Shown here one piece after another: positions 1 to 11,748 of a DNA stretch of 64,000 nt. The stretch's first letter is position 1, and every line of letters begins with the position of its first letter. The position numbers and the translations under genes are program-made. This DNA is from Escallonia rubra (lineage: Eukaryota > Streptophyta > Magnoliopsida > Escalloniales > Escalloniaceae): assembly GCA_033065855.1 (NCBI GenBank), contig JAVXUO010001076.1, positions 62,001 to 126,000 on the forward strand, written 5' to 3'. Under the pieces are notes generated by a model. That model was not told where the DNA came from. It was given only the letters and a program-made list of their open reading frames with translations, and made no database searches.

Positions 1-331
1 CTTTTCATAATCAGGTTTAACCTTCTAATTTACCATCATATCCCCATATTTCTTACAAAATGACATCTCATACCCCTTAATTAATTATCTTAGATAGTTT
101 ATGGAGTTTATCTCTTCTCCTACAGCTAAATAATTTTTTTTTTGCTTAACATATACTTTATTTATAATTTGGGGATGTTATCGTACTATAAGTAATAACG
201 TGAGATTGTTTGTATTTTTAATTTAAAATAAAAAGTAACAACTTATGTAGGTGCGTAAAAATAGTTATTTTAATAATTTATCTGGGCATTATAGTTATTT
301 ACGAATAAAAGTTATGTTAACGTTGCGTGGA
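1..331. other. AT-rich intergenic, no gene seen
   Basis: AT-rich DNA with short homopolymer runs. No reading frame, RNA gene or repeat structure that I can support. Confidence 0.5.
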
Positions 332-1153
332 TATCAGAAAGAGTTAACTACGTCATTGACCACCGAACTATAACCCAAATTCCACTTTAGTCACTGAACT
401 TTGATTTGTGTCAAAATGACTATTGAACTCTTCAATTACTCTCAATTAAGTCACTCTGTTAATTTTGGTCCGTTAACAGCCCATGTGCGAGGCACATGAC
501 GGTTAAGTAAGGGACAAAATTGTCAACTTCCATTTCCTCTTTGCAGAAAACCAACCTTCATTTCCTCTTAAGATTGTCTTCTGGTTCCCGTTGGCGGATC
601 TCTTCAACCTCCATTCAATCTGAGTCAAACTCAAACACATTGTTGAATTGCAACCCAAATATGAAGTCAAACAACGTTTGATCGCACGAAAGGAGTTTGG
701 TGAGAGAGATGCCGTCGGAGATCGAGCCGATCGATAGGGATTCCTCCTCCACCGCGGCGGGGTGGCTGTCAGCGGGAGTGTGGTGGCCCATCGGCGACAA
801 ATCTGGTGGCTTTGGGCACCGGTGTTCTGGCCGTTAGTTGTTCGGCCGGTATTGGTGCCGGCGGTGGTGGGATTGGCCGGTGATCTACGACTAGCGGGCG
901 ACGATGAAGGAGGCGGTGCAGAAGAGAGTCCATCGAAAATTCACAGACATGGAATAAGGAGAAAGAAGAAGAGGAGGAGGAAGAGAGAGAAAAAGAAATT
1001 TATTGAGTGACAGATTTGCCCCTAAATTAAACGACTTAACGAACTTGGATTTAACGGAACTTAACAGATTGACTTAATTGAGAGCAATTGAAGAATCCAG
1101 TGGTCACTTTGACACAAATCAAAGTTTAGTGACTAAAGTGGAATTTGGGTTAT

Positions 1154-2836
1154 TGTAATATCCCGAAAATTTCTTTTTTTCTGTGTGTGAAATATTTATT
1201 TTTAGTAAATAAACTTGTGGTCTTTTTGAGAATTTTGAGAAATTGATTTTTATTATTTTGTTTTGGAGTTTTAGTCGAATGGAAGGTGTTCAATATTTTG
1301 CTAAGGAAGTTTCTAAAGGTTTTAGTTGAATTAAAGAGGTTTTAGTCGACTAAAAGTGTTTTCGGTCGACTAAAAGTGAGTTCTAGTCGACTAAAAGTGT
1401 TTTCGGTCGACTAAAAGTGTTTCAGTCGACTAAAAGTGAGTTCTAGTCGACTCAAAGTGTTTTCGGTCGACTAAAAGTGTTTCAGTCGACTAAAAGTGAG
1501 GTTGAGTCGACTAAAAGTGTTTCAGTCGACTAAAAGTGAAAAAAAAAAAATTAAAAGTAAGTTTTAGTTGACTTGAAGTGATTGATTCGACTAAAAGTGT
1601 TTTCGGTCGACTAAAAGTGAGTTTTAGTCGACTAAAACTTTTAAAAAAAAAATTGCCTACAAAGTTTTAATTCGACTCAAAGTGCTTCGTTCGACTCAAA
1701 GTGTTTCTTTCGACTCAAAGTGCTTCATTCGACTCAAAGTGTTTCATTCGACTTAAATGTTTTTAGTCGAATGCAAACTTAAATTTTTGTCCCTCTATAT
1801 AAATAGTCTTATTTCATTTTCTTGCTTTTTCGGGTTTTCTCTGTTTCTTCCTCTTTTGCGCGCGAGAGCGAGAGAGAGAGAGAAAGAAGGCTTTGGAAGT
1901 TTGGAAGATCTAAGGTGAAGCTTAAGGTTTTGCTTTTCTCAAAGGCATTGGCTAAGGTAAGGGTTTATTTTCGAAATTCACATCAGCGATGGACCAATCG
2001 CTCTTGTAAGTCTTTAGTTTCTTTTTGAAATCTGAATTTCTTCGAGTTGAGTTAAGTGATTCTTCTTCTCCTCTTTGCTTTGAGAGTTACTATGAATAAA
2101 TTGTTCCTAGAGATTATCATTATTTCAGAAACTCCATATATTGTTTGACATGTCCGGTATTTGATTTGGTTAAATTGAATTCTTTGTTTTGATAATTCTA
2201 CGAGCCATGTCACAGTGTATGTGACTTATGTCTGACTTACCCACGTGGATTGAAACGTGGGCTAGCTCAAGGGAGTTGAGCTAGAGATCGCGATCTTACT
2301 TTCTGAACCGGCTTCATATGTCAGTGATGACGTATGTGACCACTTTCTGAATGGCTCTCTAGTGTCTGTTTCTTTATTTAGATATGTTTTGACTTTTGAA
2401 ACCCGGTTTGATTGTCTGTTATGTTGAGATCCTTTGTACTTTCAAAATTTTCGTCTCTTTGATATTTTCGTTTCCGTTTGATTGGTCCTTTGAGCGACCT
2501 TACTGGGCATTTGGCTCATCCCTTTATTGTTGTTCTTTTCAGGAGACCAGTAGGTGGGACCTTGTATTTGGAGGGCTAGCTGAGCGATCAAGAGTTAGCT
2601 GTTTTGTCTCAGATATTAGTTCTGACGTTACTTGGGTATATTTTTGGAAACTCCGTGTTGGAGGACATCACTTGTATAAAAGCTTTGGGGTCTTTTTGTT
2701 AGACATTGATGTATTTTGGGAATTATTAGTATATGCTCTGATTTACCATTTTGGAGTTTTTATGATAATTAAAGGATTTTATTTGATCTCTGTGTATTCG
2801 GCATTAATGCTCCGGAAATAAATCCGGGGCGTTACA
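1154..2836 (+). mobile_element. Solo LTR, probably Ty3/gypsy type
   Basis: The segment starts TGTAATATCCCG, ends GGGGCGTTACA and is flanked by a perfect 5-bp direct repeat GTTAT (1149-1153 and 2837-2841). Joining the sequence across one copy restores the uninterrupted right terminal repeat of the Mutator-like element, so the insertion point is exact. TG...CA ends, a 5-bp duplication, 1683 bp of length and no internal gag/pol identify a solo LTR left by LTR-LTR recombination. The end motifs resemble plant gypsy LTRs (family knowledge). A TATA-like CTATATAAATAG lies at about 1794-1806, consistent with a plus-strand LTR promoter. The open frame at 2396-2821 lies inside the LTR and is not considered a gene. 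Confidence 0.88.
1330..1760 (+). repeat. GTCGAC-centred minisatellite inside the LTR
   Basis: A degenerate tandem array built on the core AGTCGACTAAAAGTG, alternating with variants such as CGGTCGACTAAAAGTG and, towards the 3' side, TTCGACTCAAAGTG. Spacing is about 19-30 bp. It sits immediately upstream of the TATA-like box at 1794, in the U3 position of the LTR, so it may be an enhancer-like array (inference). Confidence 0.85.
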
Positions 2837-3189
2837 GTTATAGTTCAGTGGTCAATGGCGTAGTTAACTCTATTAGAAAATTGTTTATTGACTGTCATGA
2901 CTGTCATCTATGGTCATTTTGTCATAGTGAAAATGATTTAAGTACTTTTTATCCAAACCCTTTTTATAGATTTAATCTAGTTTACAACTACTTTTGTCAA
3001 ATAGCAAATTGATTCTAATTAAATCAAAATTTAAAAACTAATTAAGATTTAAGCTGAATCTGCTTTTTTAAATCAATCCCAAACGGGCTCTTAAAAATAA
3101 AGGGAGCTATTGAATTGGTGCAAAATCATGAAGATCAGAGATTAAATTCAACAGTATTTCACATATAAGATCTAAAATGGACACGCCAC

Positions 3190-3700
3190 ATGGATATGGC
3201 TGGACAATTGGCTGAATGGAACATCATTGATTAGAAACTACGGTCACTCAGAATAGTGTATGACTCTGGTCTACCCATTGATGTTGAAGTCTCTGCAATT
3301 CTGGAAGGAAGTAGGTTGCAACTTCCTTATTAAAGTCATTAGCATTAAACGATTTGGATCATACACTCAGAAGGCCTGAGCCTCCCCTCATTGATCAGCC
3401 TGGTCAAGTGGAATGGATTTTACACCCTAGTGGTAAATTTACCATTCATACATCATGGAATGTCATTGGAACCACAGTAGTGAAGGTAGCATGGTGGAAG
3501 CTAGTTGGTTCATTGGGAATATACCAAAGTGCTCGATGATGTTATGGCTAGTATGTAAAGGAGGTCTTAAAACTAAAAACAAATTGAAGAAATGGAATAT
3601 AATTCAGGATGGTAACTGCTCTTTATGTTATCAGGTTCAGGAAAAACATTGACCATTTGTTCGGCCAATGCCCTTATGTATAAGCAGTTTGGAAGTTGAG
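3190..3700 (+). pseudogene. LINE remnant: 3' zinc-binding part of the reverse-transcriptase ORF
   Basis: Translation in two overlapping plus frames gives the zf-RVT type module found after plant LINE reverse transcriptases. It runs from WILHPSGKFTIHTSW (about 3411), through a WWKLV and IPKCS...LWLVCKGGL segment, to the C-S-L-C...DHLFGQCP zinc-binding pattern (about 3610-3675). The reading frame changes near 3500-3540 and a stop follows, so the copy is dead. No poly(A) tail or target duplication is recognisable. Confidence 0.75.
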
Positions 3701-3717
3701 ATCTTTAGGAAACTGAA

Positions 3718-3764
3718 GGTAAGTCTACCTATGCAATCCTACAGGTAAGTCTACCTATGCAATC
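3718..3764 (+). repeat. Short tandem duplication
   Basis: AGGTAAGTCTACCTATGCAA occurs twice in a row (from about 3718 and 3744), separated by a few bases. It is a small local duplication of no clear function. Confidence 0.7.
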
Positions 3765-4174
3765 GTGTAAACAGCTGACGACAAGTCGTCCTACATATAC
3801 CAATAGAGAGCTATGTGAAAGATTGGGCTTAAGCATGTCTGTGCTGAGAAATTAGAGAATGCAAGAGGGAAGACAAGCAGGGATGGTAACTAGTCACCAC
3901 CCTAAAAAAGGAAGAAGAGATGTGGACAATCTAAAGATCAAGTATGGACAATCAGACCGGTCAAAGAAATAAGATTCACAAAAATCATAATCTAAAAATT
4001 GATTTGGTTTATGATCAAAAGAAAGATGAAGAGAATTTCCACCCCATATCAAATCTTAACTAAATATGCACACACACACCTTAGATTTACTGAATTTTAA
4101 CCAAATTAGCTCTCTATTTCAACCCCAAATGATTTACTATGTGCGTCTGTGCATATTTCAGATTATGATTTTCA

Positions 4175-5806
4175 TTAAGGTCTAATCTCAAAACTGTACC
4201 CTCAAGTTTACCTTCAGTACAACTTTAGTACCCAAGTTTAAAAGTGTAGCAAAGAAGTACCTAATTTTTAAATAATGTATCAAATCAGTACCACGACGGA
4301 TGTAGGACGAATGTTAAAAAGTGATAATGTCTGTCCACAGACCACGTGGACCGTCCTTTTTTTCCTTTTCTTACAAAACAAAACTCTATCTCTCTCTCTC
4401 TCTCTCTCGAGAAACCCCCGATTCCTCTGTCCCATGGTGACTCCAAGAGGCAGAAAACCCATCTGCTAAGCCGTAGTAACCCTAATTCAAGCCCTGCTCA
4501 TCAACTCAGCGACAACAAGGTAGCCCTAAAACTCAAGGCGAAGCGATCTCAAAGAATAAAGAGAAAATCCAAAGTGAAAAGGAATGAGATCAGAGTTGGT
4601 AGCCCAGAGCCCGCAAAAACCTTCATCGGCGGCAAGTGCCGAAGCACGACCTTCGTCCGATCTAATGGACACTTCATGCGTGAAACTTGCTCAAATACAA
4701 ACCCAGGCAAAAATCAAAACCAACCAACTGCAAATTGAGAGTAATCTGTGCTTTTATGCCCCGAAATCACATCTTCGACAAGGAATTACAGAGTTGCGGT
4801 GAAAAAGGAGGAATTTGGTGCTTATTTTGAGTGCCTTTTGTGTTCCAAAACACATTAAAATACACCTTAATCCCTCCTACCCCACCCCCGTACACCCCAC
4901 TTTCCCTCTTTCAATCACTTTCTCTCTGCTCTTTTCTTCACTCAATCAATACTCTATATCTATATATAATTGTACATGCATCATGCATGTGGGTTTTGGA
5001 GAGAGAAAATACAGTGTATATCACGTCTCTCTGTGACTCTCTCTCTCTGTAATCCGATCATGGTGGAGAGAAAATACATAGTTTATAGAGTGTCTCTCTG
5101 TGACACTCTGTAATACACAGTGTATATCACGTCTCTCTAGGACTCTCTCTCTCTGTAATCCGATCATGGTGGAGGATTTTTAGGGGATTTCAGTTGATGG
5201 GTTTTGCCAATTAATTGATGTTCAGACACACACAAGACTCTACTGCTCTGTTTTAAGGCTTTGTTGGGTTTGACCCTTTTCTTCAGGTAATCAGTGTGCG
5301 TCTCTCTCGATATGGGTTTTCTTTGGGGGGGTGTTGGGACTTGGGGATTGCTTTAGATTAGTTGATTCTGTAATGTTATGATATTGTATTGCTTTTAAAG
5401 ATCAGTTGTTTTTAGAGAGAGAGAGATAGACATTTTTTTTTAAAGAGAGAGAAGAGTTTTTTTTAGGAGGGGGGAGGGAGAGAGAGAGAGGAGTTTTTTT
5501 AGATAGAGAAAGAGATTTTTTTTAGAGATAGAGAGAAAGAGTGTGAGAAAGAGTTAATAATCAATTTGCATCGGGAATGTAAAAAGGGATGGTCCACGTC
5601 ACCATGTGGACAGACTTTATGACATTTTTTTTATAATGACGGTCTTGCCCCTTAAAGTTTTTAACGGCCCTGTCGTTCGTTGGGCGATGTACCAATTTGG
5701 TACACTGTTCTAAAGTTGGGTACTTGTTTGGCACACCCTCAAATTTGGGTACTAAAGTTATCCTGAGAGTAAAAATTGAGGGTACAGTTTTGAGATTGGG
5801 TCCCAA
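4175..5806. mobile_element. Second Mutator-like long-TIR element with captured-looking interior
   Basis: The left end (about 4175-4360) is repeated inverted at about 5575-5806. Shared pieces include CTCAAAACTGTACCCTCAA, ACTTTAGTACCCAA and GTCTGTCCAC...CGTGGACC. This gives terminal inverted repeats of about 180-230 bp. The outermost bases have diverged and I could not read a clean 9-bp target duplication, so the boundaries are approximate. The interior contains CT-rich leader-like sequence (4385-4412, 4905-5150) and an intron-like junction (TTCTTCAG/GTAATC near 5285). Together these look like a captured 5'UTR and first-intron region of a host gene, as in Pack-MULEs (inference). Confidence 0.65.
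5011..5174 (+). repeat. 106-bp-period direct duplication in the captured leader
   Basis: A 58-bp block starting ACAGTGTATATCACGTCTCT and ending CGATCATGGTGGAG occurs at 5011-5068 and again at 5117-5174, with very few differences. Each copy contains a CT-rich tract and the same ATGGTGGAG start-like context. Confidence 0.85.
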
Positions 5807-6314
5807 TTCAATTTCAACCACAAATGCAAACAGCAAATATAGCCAGATCGGGATGGGTGCAGGTAGTTGGAGGTGTTACTCGTGGGGGTGGTGATCGATG
5901 ATGGCGGTTCAAAGTGGTAGTGTGTCCCGTCAGTGGCTACAATGGCATTGTGGTGAAGGGTGAGCTTTTCATTTATGGCGGTTGTTTAGTGGCCGTTAGT
6001 GATCTATGGTGGTGTGGAGGTTTGCTTTATAATGGTGGTGGTAACTGGTAGGAGCGATTATGTAGAGGTACAACATGTTTGGGTTTTTTTTTCTTAGAGA
6101 AAAGAAGAAAGTGACTCTTTTCTTCCATTTTCTCTAGCTTGCGAGTGTTTTTTATGCAGAGAATAAAAGAAAATGGAGGAAAGTTTAGACGTCTTTCTTC
6201 CCAAATATTTCCTCTCGGATTTGAAAAAAAAAGAAAAGAAAGGAAACTCTCATAAGTAATACTCTCATAATGCCAATATATCTAATTAATGAAGACTAAA
6301 TTTGTAAAGACTTT
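5807..6314. other. No gene recognised
   Basis: A GGTGG-rich stretch (5860-6080) is followed by AT-rich sequence. Short open frames only, with no family recognised. Confidence 0.4.
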
Positions 6315-7366
6315 GGGGCTGTTTGACACAGATTTTTTTTGCTCTTTCTTGGCCCACTTTTTTTTTTTTGTTGTTGCAAAAGCTCATAAAAGTGGGGTGT
6401 TTGGTTGGGTTCTCTTTTTTAAAAGGGCCCAAGAGTTTTTAAACTCTTGCCCATTTCTGAAAAGAGCTTGGAGCTCTTTTTTTTTTGGCTCTTTTTCACG
6501 CGGGTTTTAAACTGGTTAAATGAGGTTGAGGCTTCGAGCCTCACTGGCAACATCTTTTCATTTTTTTGCTCTGGGTATAAAACCCTTTTTCACCTCTTTC
6601 ATCACCACAGACTCCACAGCCCGTCGCCGTCACTGCCTCCACCGGCCAGCGATCACCGCCTCCACCGGCCACTCTTCGGTCCAAGATGAACACAACCATT
6701 GGAGATGGTTGCGCCCAATTTCTGGGAATCGGTACCTTCCGAAACTGGGTTACCGTAGGTTGTTGTGCGGTGGTGGGTGTTGCGAGTTGCCGGCGGTGTT
6801 GCTGATGGGTGATGTCGACATGTATTGCCGGCAGGGAGTAATTGTCGTGGGTTTGTATCGTCGGTTGTGATGTCCGCTGAAGGCGGACAACGGTGGCCCG
6901 ATCTAGGTGCCGGCGGTGTGGCGATGAGATCGATGGTGATGGGGCGAATCCGTGGGTGTGTGCAGCTTTAGTGGAAGTGTGGCAGTGCCGATCTGGTTGT
7001 GATCCGCCGGTGGTCAATCTACATTTGTTTAGGATTAAAATGAGCTAATGTTGGTTTAATTATGTTTAATAATGTTGGTTGTTATTCATTGTAATGTTGA
7101 AAAATTATGTTTAATTATTTGTAAGACATTGTAATATAGTTGCTTAATTACTTTTAATAATGTTTAATTATGTAAAAATGTATATTAAAAAATAAATAAA
7201 CCCAAAGAGTTGTCCTATCAAACGCTTGCTCTTTTCTGTTTTTTGAAAAAATAAACTCTGTCAAACAGCCACCAGTTTTTTAAACTGGTAAAAAAAGAAA
7301 CCCAGAACTCTTCTTTTTTTTTTTTAGAAAAAAAACTGAAAACTGACAGTGTTACCAAACAGACCT
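6315..7366. mobile_element. MITE-like element with GGGCTGTTTG / CAAACAGACC ends
   Basis: The left end GGGGCTGTTTGACAC (from 6315) is mirrored by ACCAAACAGACC (to about 7366). Both subterminal regions are rich in poly-T/poly-A and in an AACTGGTTAAA/TTTAAACTGGT motif. This is a common plan for non-autonomous DNA elements in plants. The target duplication is unclear, so I do not assign a superfamily (hAT or Harbinger). The GC-rich middle (6600-7015) has open frames on both strands but no recognisable protein. Confidence 0.55.
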
Positions 7367-9732
7367 TTTATGTCCTAGGATTTTTTAGAAAAACTTTCCA
7401 TTTACTATTAAACCAATGATTGTTATGTATGTTAGAGTTAACTTATGGCTGATTGAGACATTAATTAGATTTGGACATCCAGATGCTCGTACTCAACTCA
7501 TGACTCGTTTGCTTGTATTTTTTTGTGTCATTAACCGATGATGTAAGACTTATTACAGTAATACGATATGAACTTTGTATGATGTCTTTGACGACTAATA
7601 TGTTTCTTCGTTAGAATCAGGTTCTTTTTTATGATCATATTTTTATAGTTTTTGTTAGAATTATCACAATGTGTTATGAAAGTATATATTTAATCTGGTA
7701 TCTTTTCTTTTCTTTCTACTGAACTCGCAAGTAAGAAAAATGAACGATATTTTCTTTTCTCTCTTAAACTCACAAACAATATAAAGGAAAATTGTCCTTT
7801 ACTCTCCTCCTTTATCTTTTTGTCCTTCCTTTTCTTTTCTATCCTCTCAAAACTCACTATAGGCTAGTAGAGAACGAAGTGAGAAAGAGAGATGGTATGA
7901 TGGGGAAGAGAGAGATGGAGTGTCTGATAGAGAATGAAGATGGAGAGAGCTAGAATGCGTGTCTGTGTGTGAAGTAAAACCGCTTATGGAAGAGACAAAA
8001 AGATAGAAAAACTCATGCTCGTAACATAGTAAACCCAGGAAAAAAAATTGCTTCTCCCTTGTAGGAGGGAGAAAATACTTTTGTTTATATTTGGCTTAAA
8101 TGCAAGTGTAAAATTAAAAAAGCGTTGTCCGGTCCATTGCGGAAATTGATCTAAGGATAAGTCTTCATTTAATGCCAATTGGTCCTAACACAAGTAGAGC
8201 AAGTTGCTACTGTCAAATCACACCTCAAATAAAAGAAAGCAATAGTTAAATGACACGTGACAAGTTCTAAGCATGATAAAGACACATGGCACCTACACGT
8301 AGGGCCTCAAGTTTTTATGAAGTTACGTGTCGACCAGAGTGGAGTTGTATAAAACATAGTAAGATCGGGATAAAACTTTGTCGAGAAGGTAAAATGAGGT
8401 CTTATATAGTCCCAATACGAAGCAAGGTAGATCCACTCAAATGTACTTAGCATGACCAAGATGGTAAAACAAGCACGCATGTGCACATCGCAACCCCATG
8501 CTGGATTGTTCAAGAGGCTTGGCGTACACAAAGCAGCAACGCAAGCATGCCTACGACACATGTTAGCTCCAGATGGAATCGGCTAGAGGCCAAATGCTTT
8601 GAATTAATTCTCTTCAGCACCAAAAAACAAACTATCACATAGTTTACATAAATTTGTTTATTTGAAGTAAACAAGTTTATCTTAGGTTGTGTATAACATT
8701 AGACCAACTGCCTATCTCATCCGGGCAGTACCAAAAGTATATTCAATCTTTGAATCAAGTGTTTTGTAAGCTAAAAGTGTCATCTTTGTCACTGTATTCG
8801 CTTGGCTGCACCCAATATGAAGGTAAAGTGCTTTTATTCATTTTATTACTTATGCTTGGCCTCATGAATATGAGTAGATTAGTAAGAGTAGTTGTAACCT
8901 AAAATAGCACTGGCGAAAAGAACACTAAAGATATTCTCAAGTTCTCATTGATCATCCGAAGAAGCCAGATTAGGCATCCCCTCCAAAGGCTATACCGTTT
9001 AAACGATTTGGAAATTGTGTTTTATACGTGATCTTGGCAGGACCTTACATGTTCTGCACCTTACAACCTTTCACATCTCTTAAGTGAGAGCACGCTACAC
9101 CTCATGCGTGCATGAGTGTTTCAAGGCAAACGGTCATGTTTTACTTTTTGCCCCGATTTGGAGTAGCACTTCACACACGATCCTTAACACATATAGGCTT
9201 GAAGGCCAACACAATCTAATTTTAGCCGATGCAAGACAGATATATGGTTTCCTTGCTCGCAATGATAAAAGCGCAATGTTCATATGACTCATGTAAATTT
9301 GTTATGTTAAGTTATATTAGCTTTGTGCTAGTGATAACTGCGAAGCTAGGCCCTTAAGATTGAAAGGAAGAAGCTTGTTGTAACATTAATAACTGGATCA
9401 ATTACAACCGGCACATCAAACGTAGGGTGTACCTTAAGGTTTCAAGTTTGGCGCCCGACAACCTTCAACTTCCAAAATTGTTATGCCGACCACTAGTTGA
9501 CGGTTAAACCTCATCTTGACCAGGCGTGCATTAGTCTTTTCGCGTCAAGATTGTTTTCTTTCCTATTATATTCGCTAGGCCTTACGTCATTCCCTGCAAT
9601 AACTCAATGTGATACATATAACAATATAATTATGTTCACGACCTTAGATGAATAAAAAATCACCTACTAAATTGCAGTGCTTAATGAGATGAATTATCTA
9701 GACTATGGAAGTTGAGACTTCAAGTTAAGTAC
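7367..9732. other. Intergenic, no gene recognised
   Basis: AT-rich to mixed sequence with only short open frames (up to about 84 codons) and no recognised domain. The part from 8230 to 9560 has more even base composition and could be an eroded retroelement, but I see no diagnostic motif. Confidence 0.4.
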
Positions 9733-9826
9733 TAGTGCATTATCCTAGGATAATGCACTAAAAAGGATCACTGTGAAAAATATGTTACTGTGTTACTGTC
9801 TAATGAAATATTTTTCACAATGATAC
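9733..9826. repeat. Perfect 28-bp palindrome followed by a second inverted repeat
   Basis: 9733-9760 is a perfect palindrome: TAGTGCATTATCCT followed by its exact reverse complement. Six bases later ATCACTGTGAAAAATAT (about 9768-9784) is answered by ATATTTTTCACAATGAT (about 9807-9823), giving a second hairpin with a short loop. The pair could be a small foldback transposon or an inverted-repeat transcript. Confidence 0.85.
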
Positions 9827-11456
9827 TAATATGCAAGAAGTGGTAATTATGAGATTGCTATGAACTTGAATTCATGACATGCATTATGTTGATATTCCAA
9901 TTTGTGCAATTATTTTATAGATCAATCCCTCAAGTATCAGGTAATGTTTGTTAATGTTTATTAGGGATCTTAAGAACATCATCTATTGTCACAAAGTTCT
10001 TTGGTCTCTTCCAAGAGAACAATATTCCATCTAGTTTAATCTGTTGTTGATCATGCAACTTGATCAAATGTTCTAGTAAGGCATATTATCAACATATTGA
10101 TATTGATTCAATTTATTAAGTTTTTTAAAAATTTCACAGAATGGAATTTTATCGGTAATGCTTAAACCAAAATTTCCATACTGGTGTGCAATTACAGTTA
10201 TCTAGGGTAGTGTTATCTAGAATTAATAGGTCCTGAATAAGATTATGAGATAACCTGATGATTCATTTGCCGATAGGAAAGAAAACCTTTAAAGATCCCC
10301 TTCTTAGCTTTAATCATGATCTAATTAAGAGAGTGAAAGATTAGACCTAGTAATTTAAATGCTAGGCATAATTACATTTTCTTAAAAATTCACCAGAAAG
10401 CAATTTCAATTTTCTCCCTTTCTTAGAATATAGCTTTTCGAAAGCTAGATCTTTGAGAGGCAAGCTTGTAGGCGACTCTCTAGGTTTATGCGAGGTTATA
10501 AGAGGAAAGATCCTTAAGAGAGCTGAACCCTTTCTAGCGGAAGCCTACTACATTAGCCATACAATTGGTGAGTTTCTATTCAATCTTATTTTATACATCA
10601 TCGTCATCATGTAATACTATAAAGGAGATCGTGGAGCAAATATCAATTGTTAAACCATCTTAAACCTTTGTATCATTTATACCCTTCAATTCAATTCGAG
10701 GGTCGTTTGGATTTTATACGACATTAGTTAAAAGCACCATACACGATTTTGAAAATGACAATAAAAAACATTGGTATGCGGGTTTGAAAGACCCTTAGGC
10801 TATAGCCTATCTTCTTTACTTGGCATCACAACCTCACGCAATCACTATTGTAATAGAAAACTACCTTCACCACCAATGCGTTACCCCGAACCACCTCTCA
10901 CCAATTTCTGCTCGCTACAGAATAACCACTAAGTTAATAAACATTGTACATACGCATAAAAGAGTTTTAGAATTTATGGTTAATGTTGAATAACAAACCT
11001 TTGTCTTGACATATCTGCTCGTGGGTTAGTGACCACCTGGTGTTACGTAAAAAACTATCGAGTTGCGGATATGGCATTAGAGTATGTTTATCATTGGTGG
11101 AAAAGGTGTAGATAGGTCGCTGTCCATGTCGCTATTGTTCAAAGGATGGAATGATGGTATCATGGCGTCATCGTCGCAACAAAAGGTCAGGGTGCCTCAT
11201 GCAATTGCCATCGTGGTAAAGGAGGTGAGAGATTTAAAGGAAGTCATGCCATTTATATTTGGTCTTTTGACAGCCTTAAAGTAGTAGGGTTCAACTAGAA
11301 ATGGACAAGGGAAAGATAGGCATCGCAGTAACTAGAGATATGTGGTTCATTAGTGAGAATCAATGGATAAGAGAGAGAAATGAAAAAAGAGAAGGCGAGG
11401 GCTAAGTGGATAATTTTATTTCGCCTCTAATAGTAATTTGACCCATAAAAAATATA
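9827..11456. other. Intergenic, no gene recognised
   Basis: Mixed AT-rich DNA. The open frame at 11084-11284 has no recognised family and no supporting splice structure. Confidence 0.4.
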
Positions 11457-11748
11457 CTCTCTCCTCTGTCCCAAAAAATTGTTTTATTTTGACTCGGCAC
11501 ACATATTATAAATCATATCTTGTGTGGTTTCTATTCTACCCCCGGAGAGTGGGGAGGAGGAAGTGAATCATAAGAGAAAAAATTGATCGGTGGTGCATTA
11601 AATATAGAAAGAGAAATAAAATAAAAAAAGTGTAAAAACAGTAACTATAGAAAAATACCTAAAAAATATGTTTTAATTTAAAAAAGTGAACAATATTCTT
11701 TGAGACAAGGTTAAAAAAAATATGATCAAATTTTTGGGACGGTCGATG
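11457..11748. mobile_element. Stowaway-like MITE
   Basis: It begins CTCTCTCCTCTGTCCCAAAA after a TA and ends TTTTTGGGACGGTCGATG before a TA. These match the CTCCCTCCGTCCCA-type ends and TA target of plant Stowaway (Tc1/mariner) MITEs. The interior (AGTGAATCATAAGAGAAAA, GAGAAATAAAATAAAAAAAG) resembles the interior of the element at 57621-57996. Confidence 0.75.

Larger units (their letters stand above)
341..2870. mobile_element. Mutator-like TIR element (non-autonomous), interrupted by a solo LTR
   Basis: The left end (from 341, GAGTTAACTACG) and the right end (to 2870) are inverted copies of each other over about 130 bp. Examples are 361-460 against the reverse complement of about 1040-1148 plus 2842-2870. 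The 9-bp flanks TATCAGAAA (332-340) and TATTAGAAA (2871-2879) match at 8 of 9 positions, as expected for a Mutator-superfamily target duplication. With the nested LTR removed the element is about 0.85 kb. The interior (about 690-1010) is GC-richer than its surroundings and has short open frames, so it may hold captured host sequence, but I recognise no gene. No transposase is visible, so it would need an enzyme from elsewhere. Confidence 0.8.

Noticed and set aside
2396-2821. 141-codon open frame rich in Phe, Trp and Ser
   Set aside because: It lies wholly inside the solo LTR, has no recognisable domain, and ends at the LTR border.
6541-7017. 158-codon minus frame with a matching plus frame
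   Set aside because: Both sit in the GC-rich centre of a MITE-like element. The composition-driven frames lack any domain.
9420-9480. TTTGGCGCCCGACAACC resembling a primer-binding or LTR-junction motif
   Set aside because: No LTR ends, target duplication or gag/pol around it. Too short to support.
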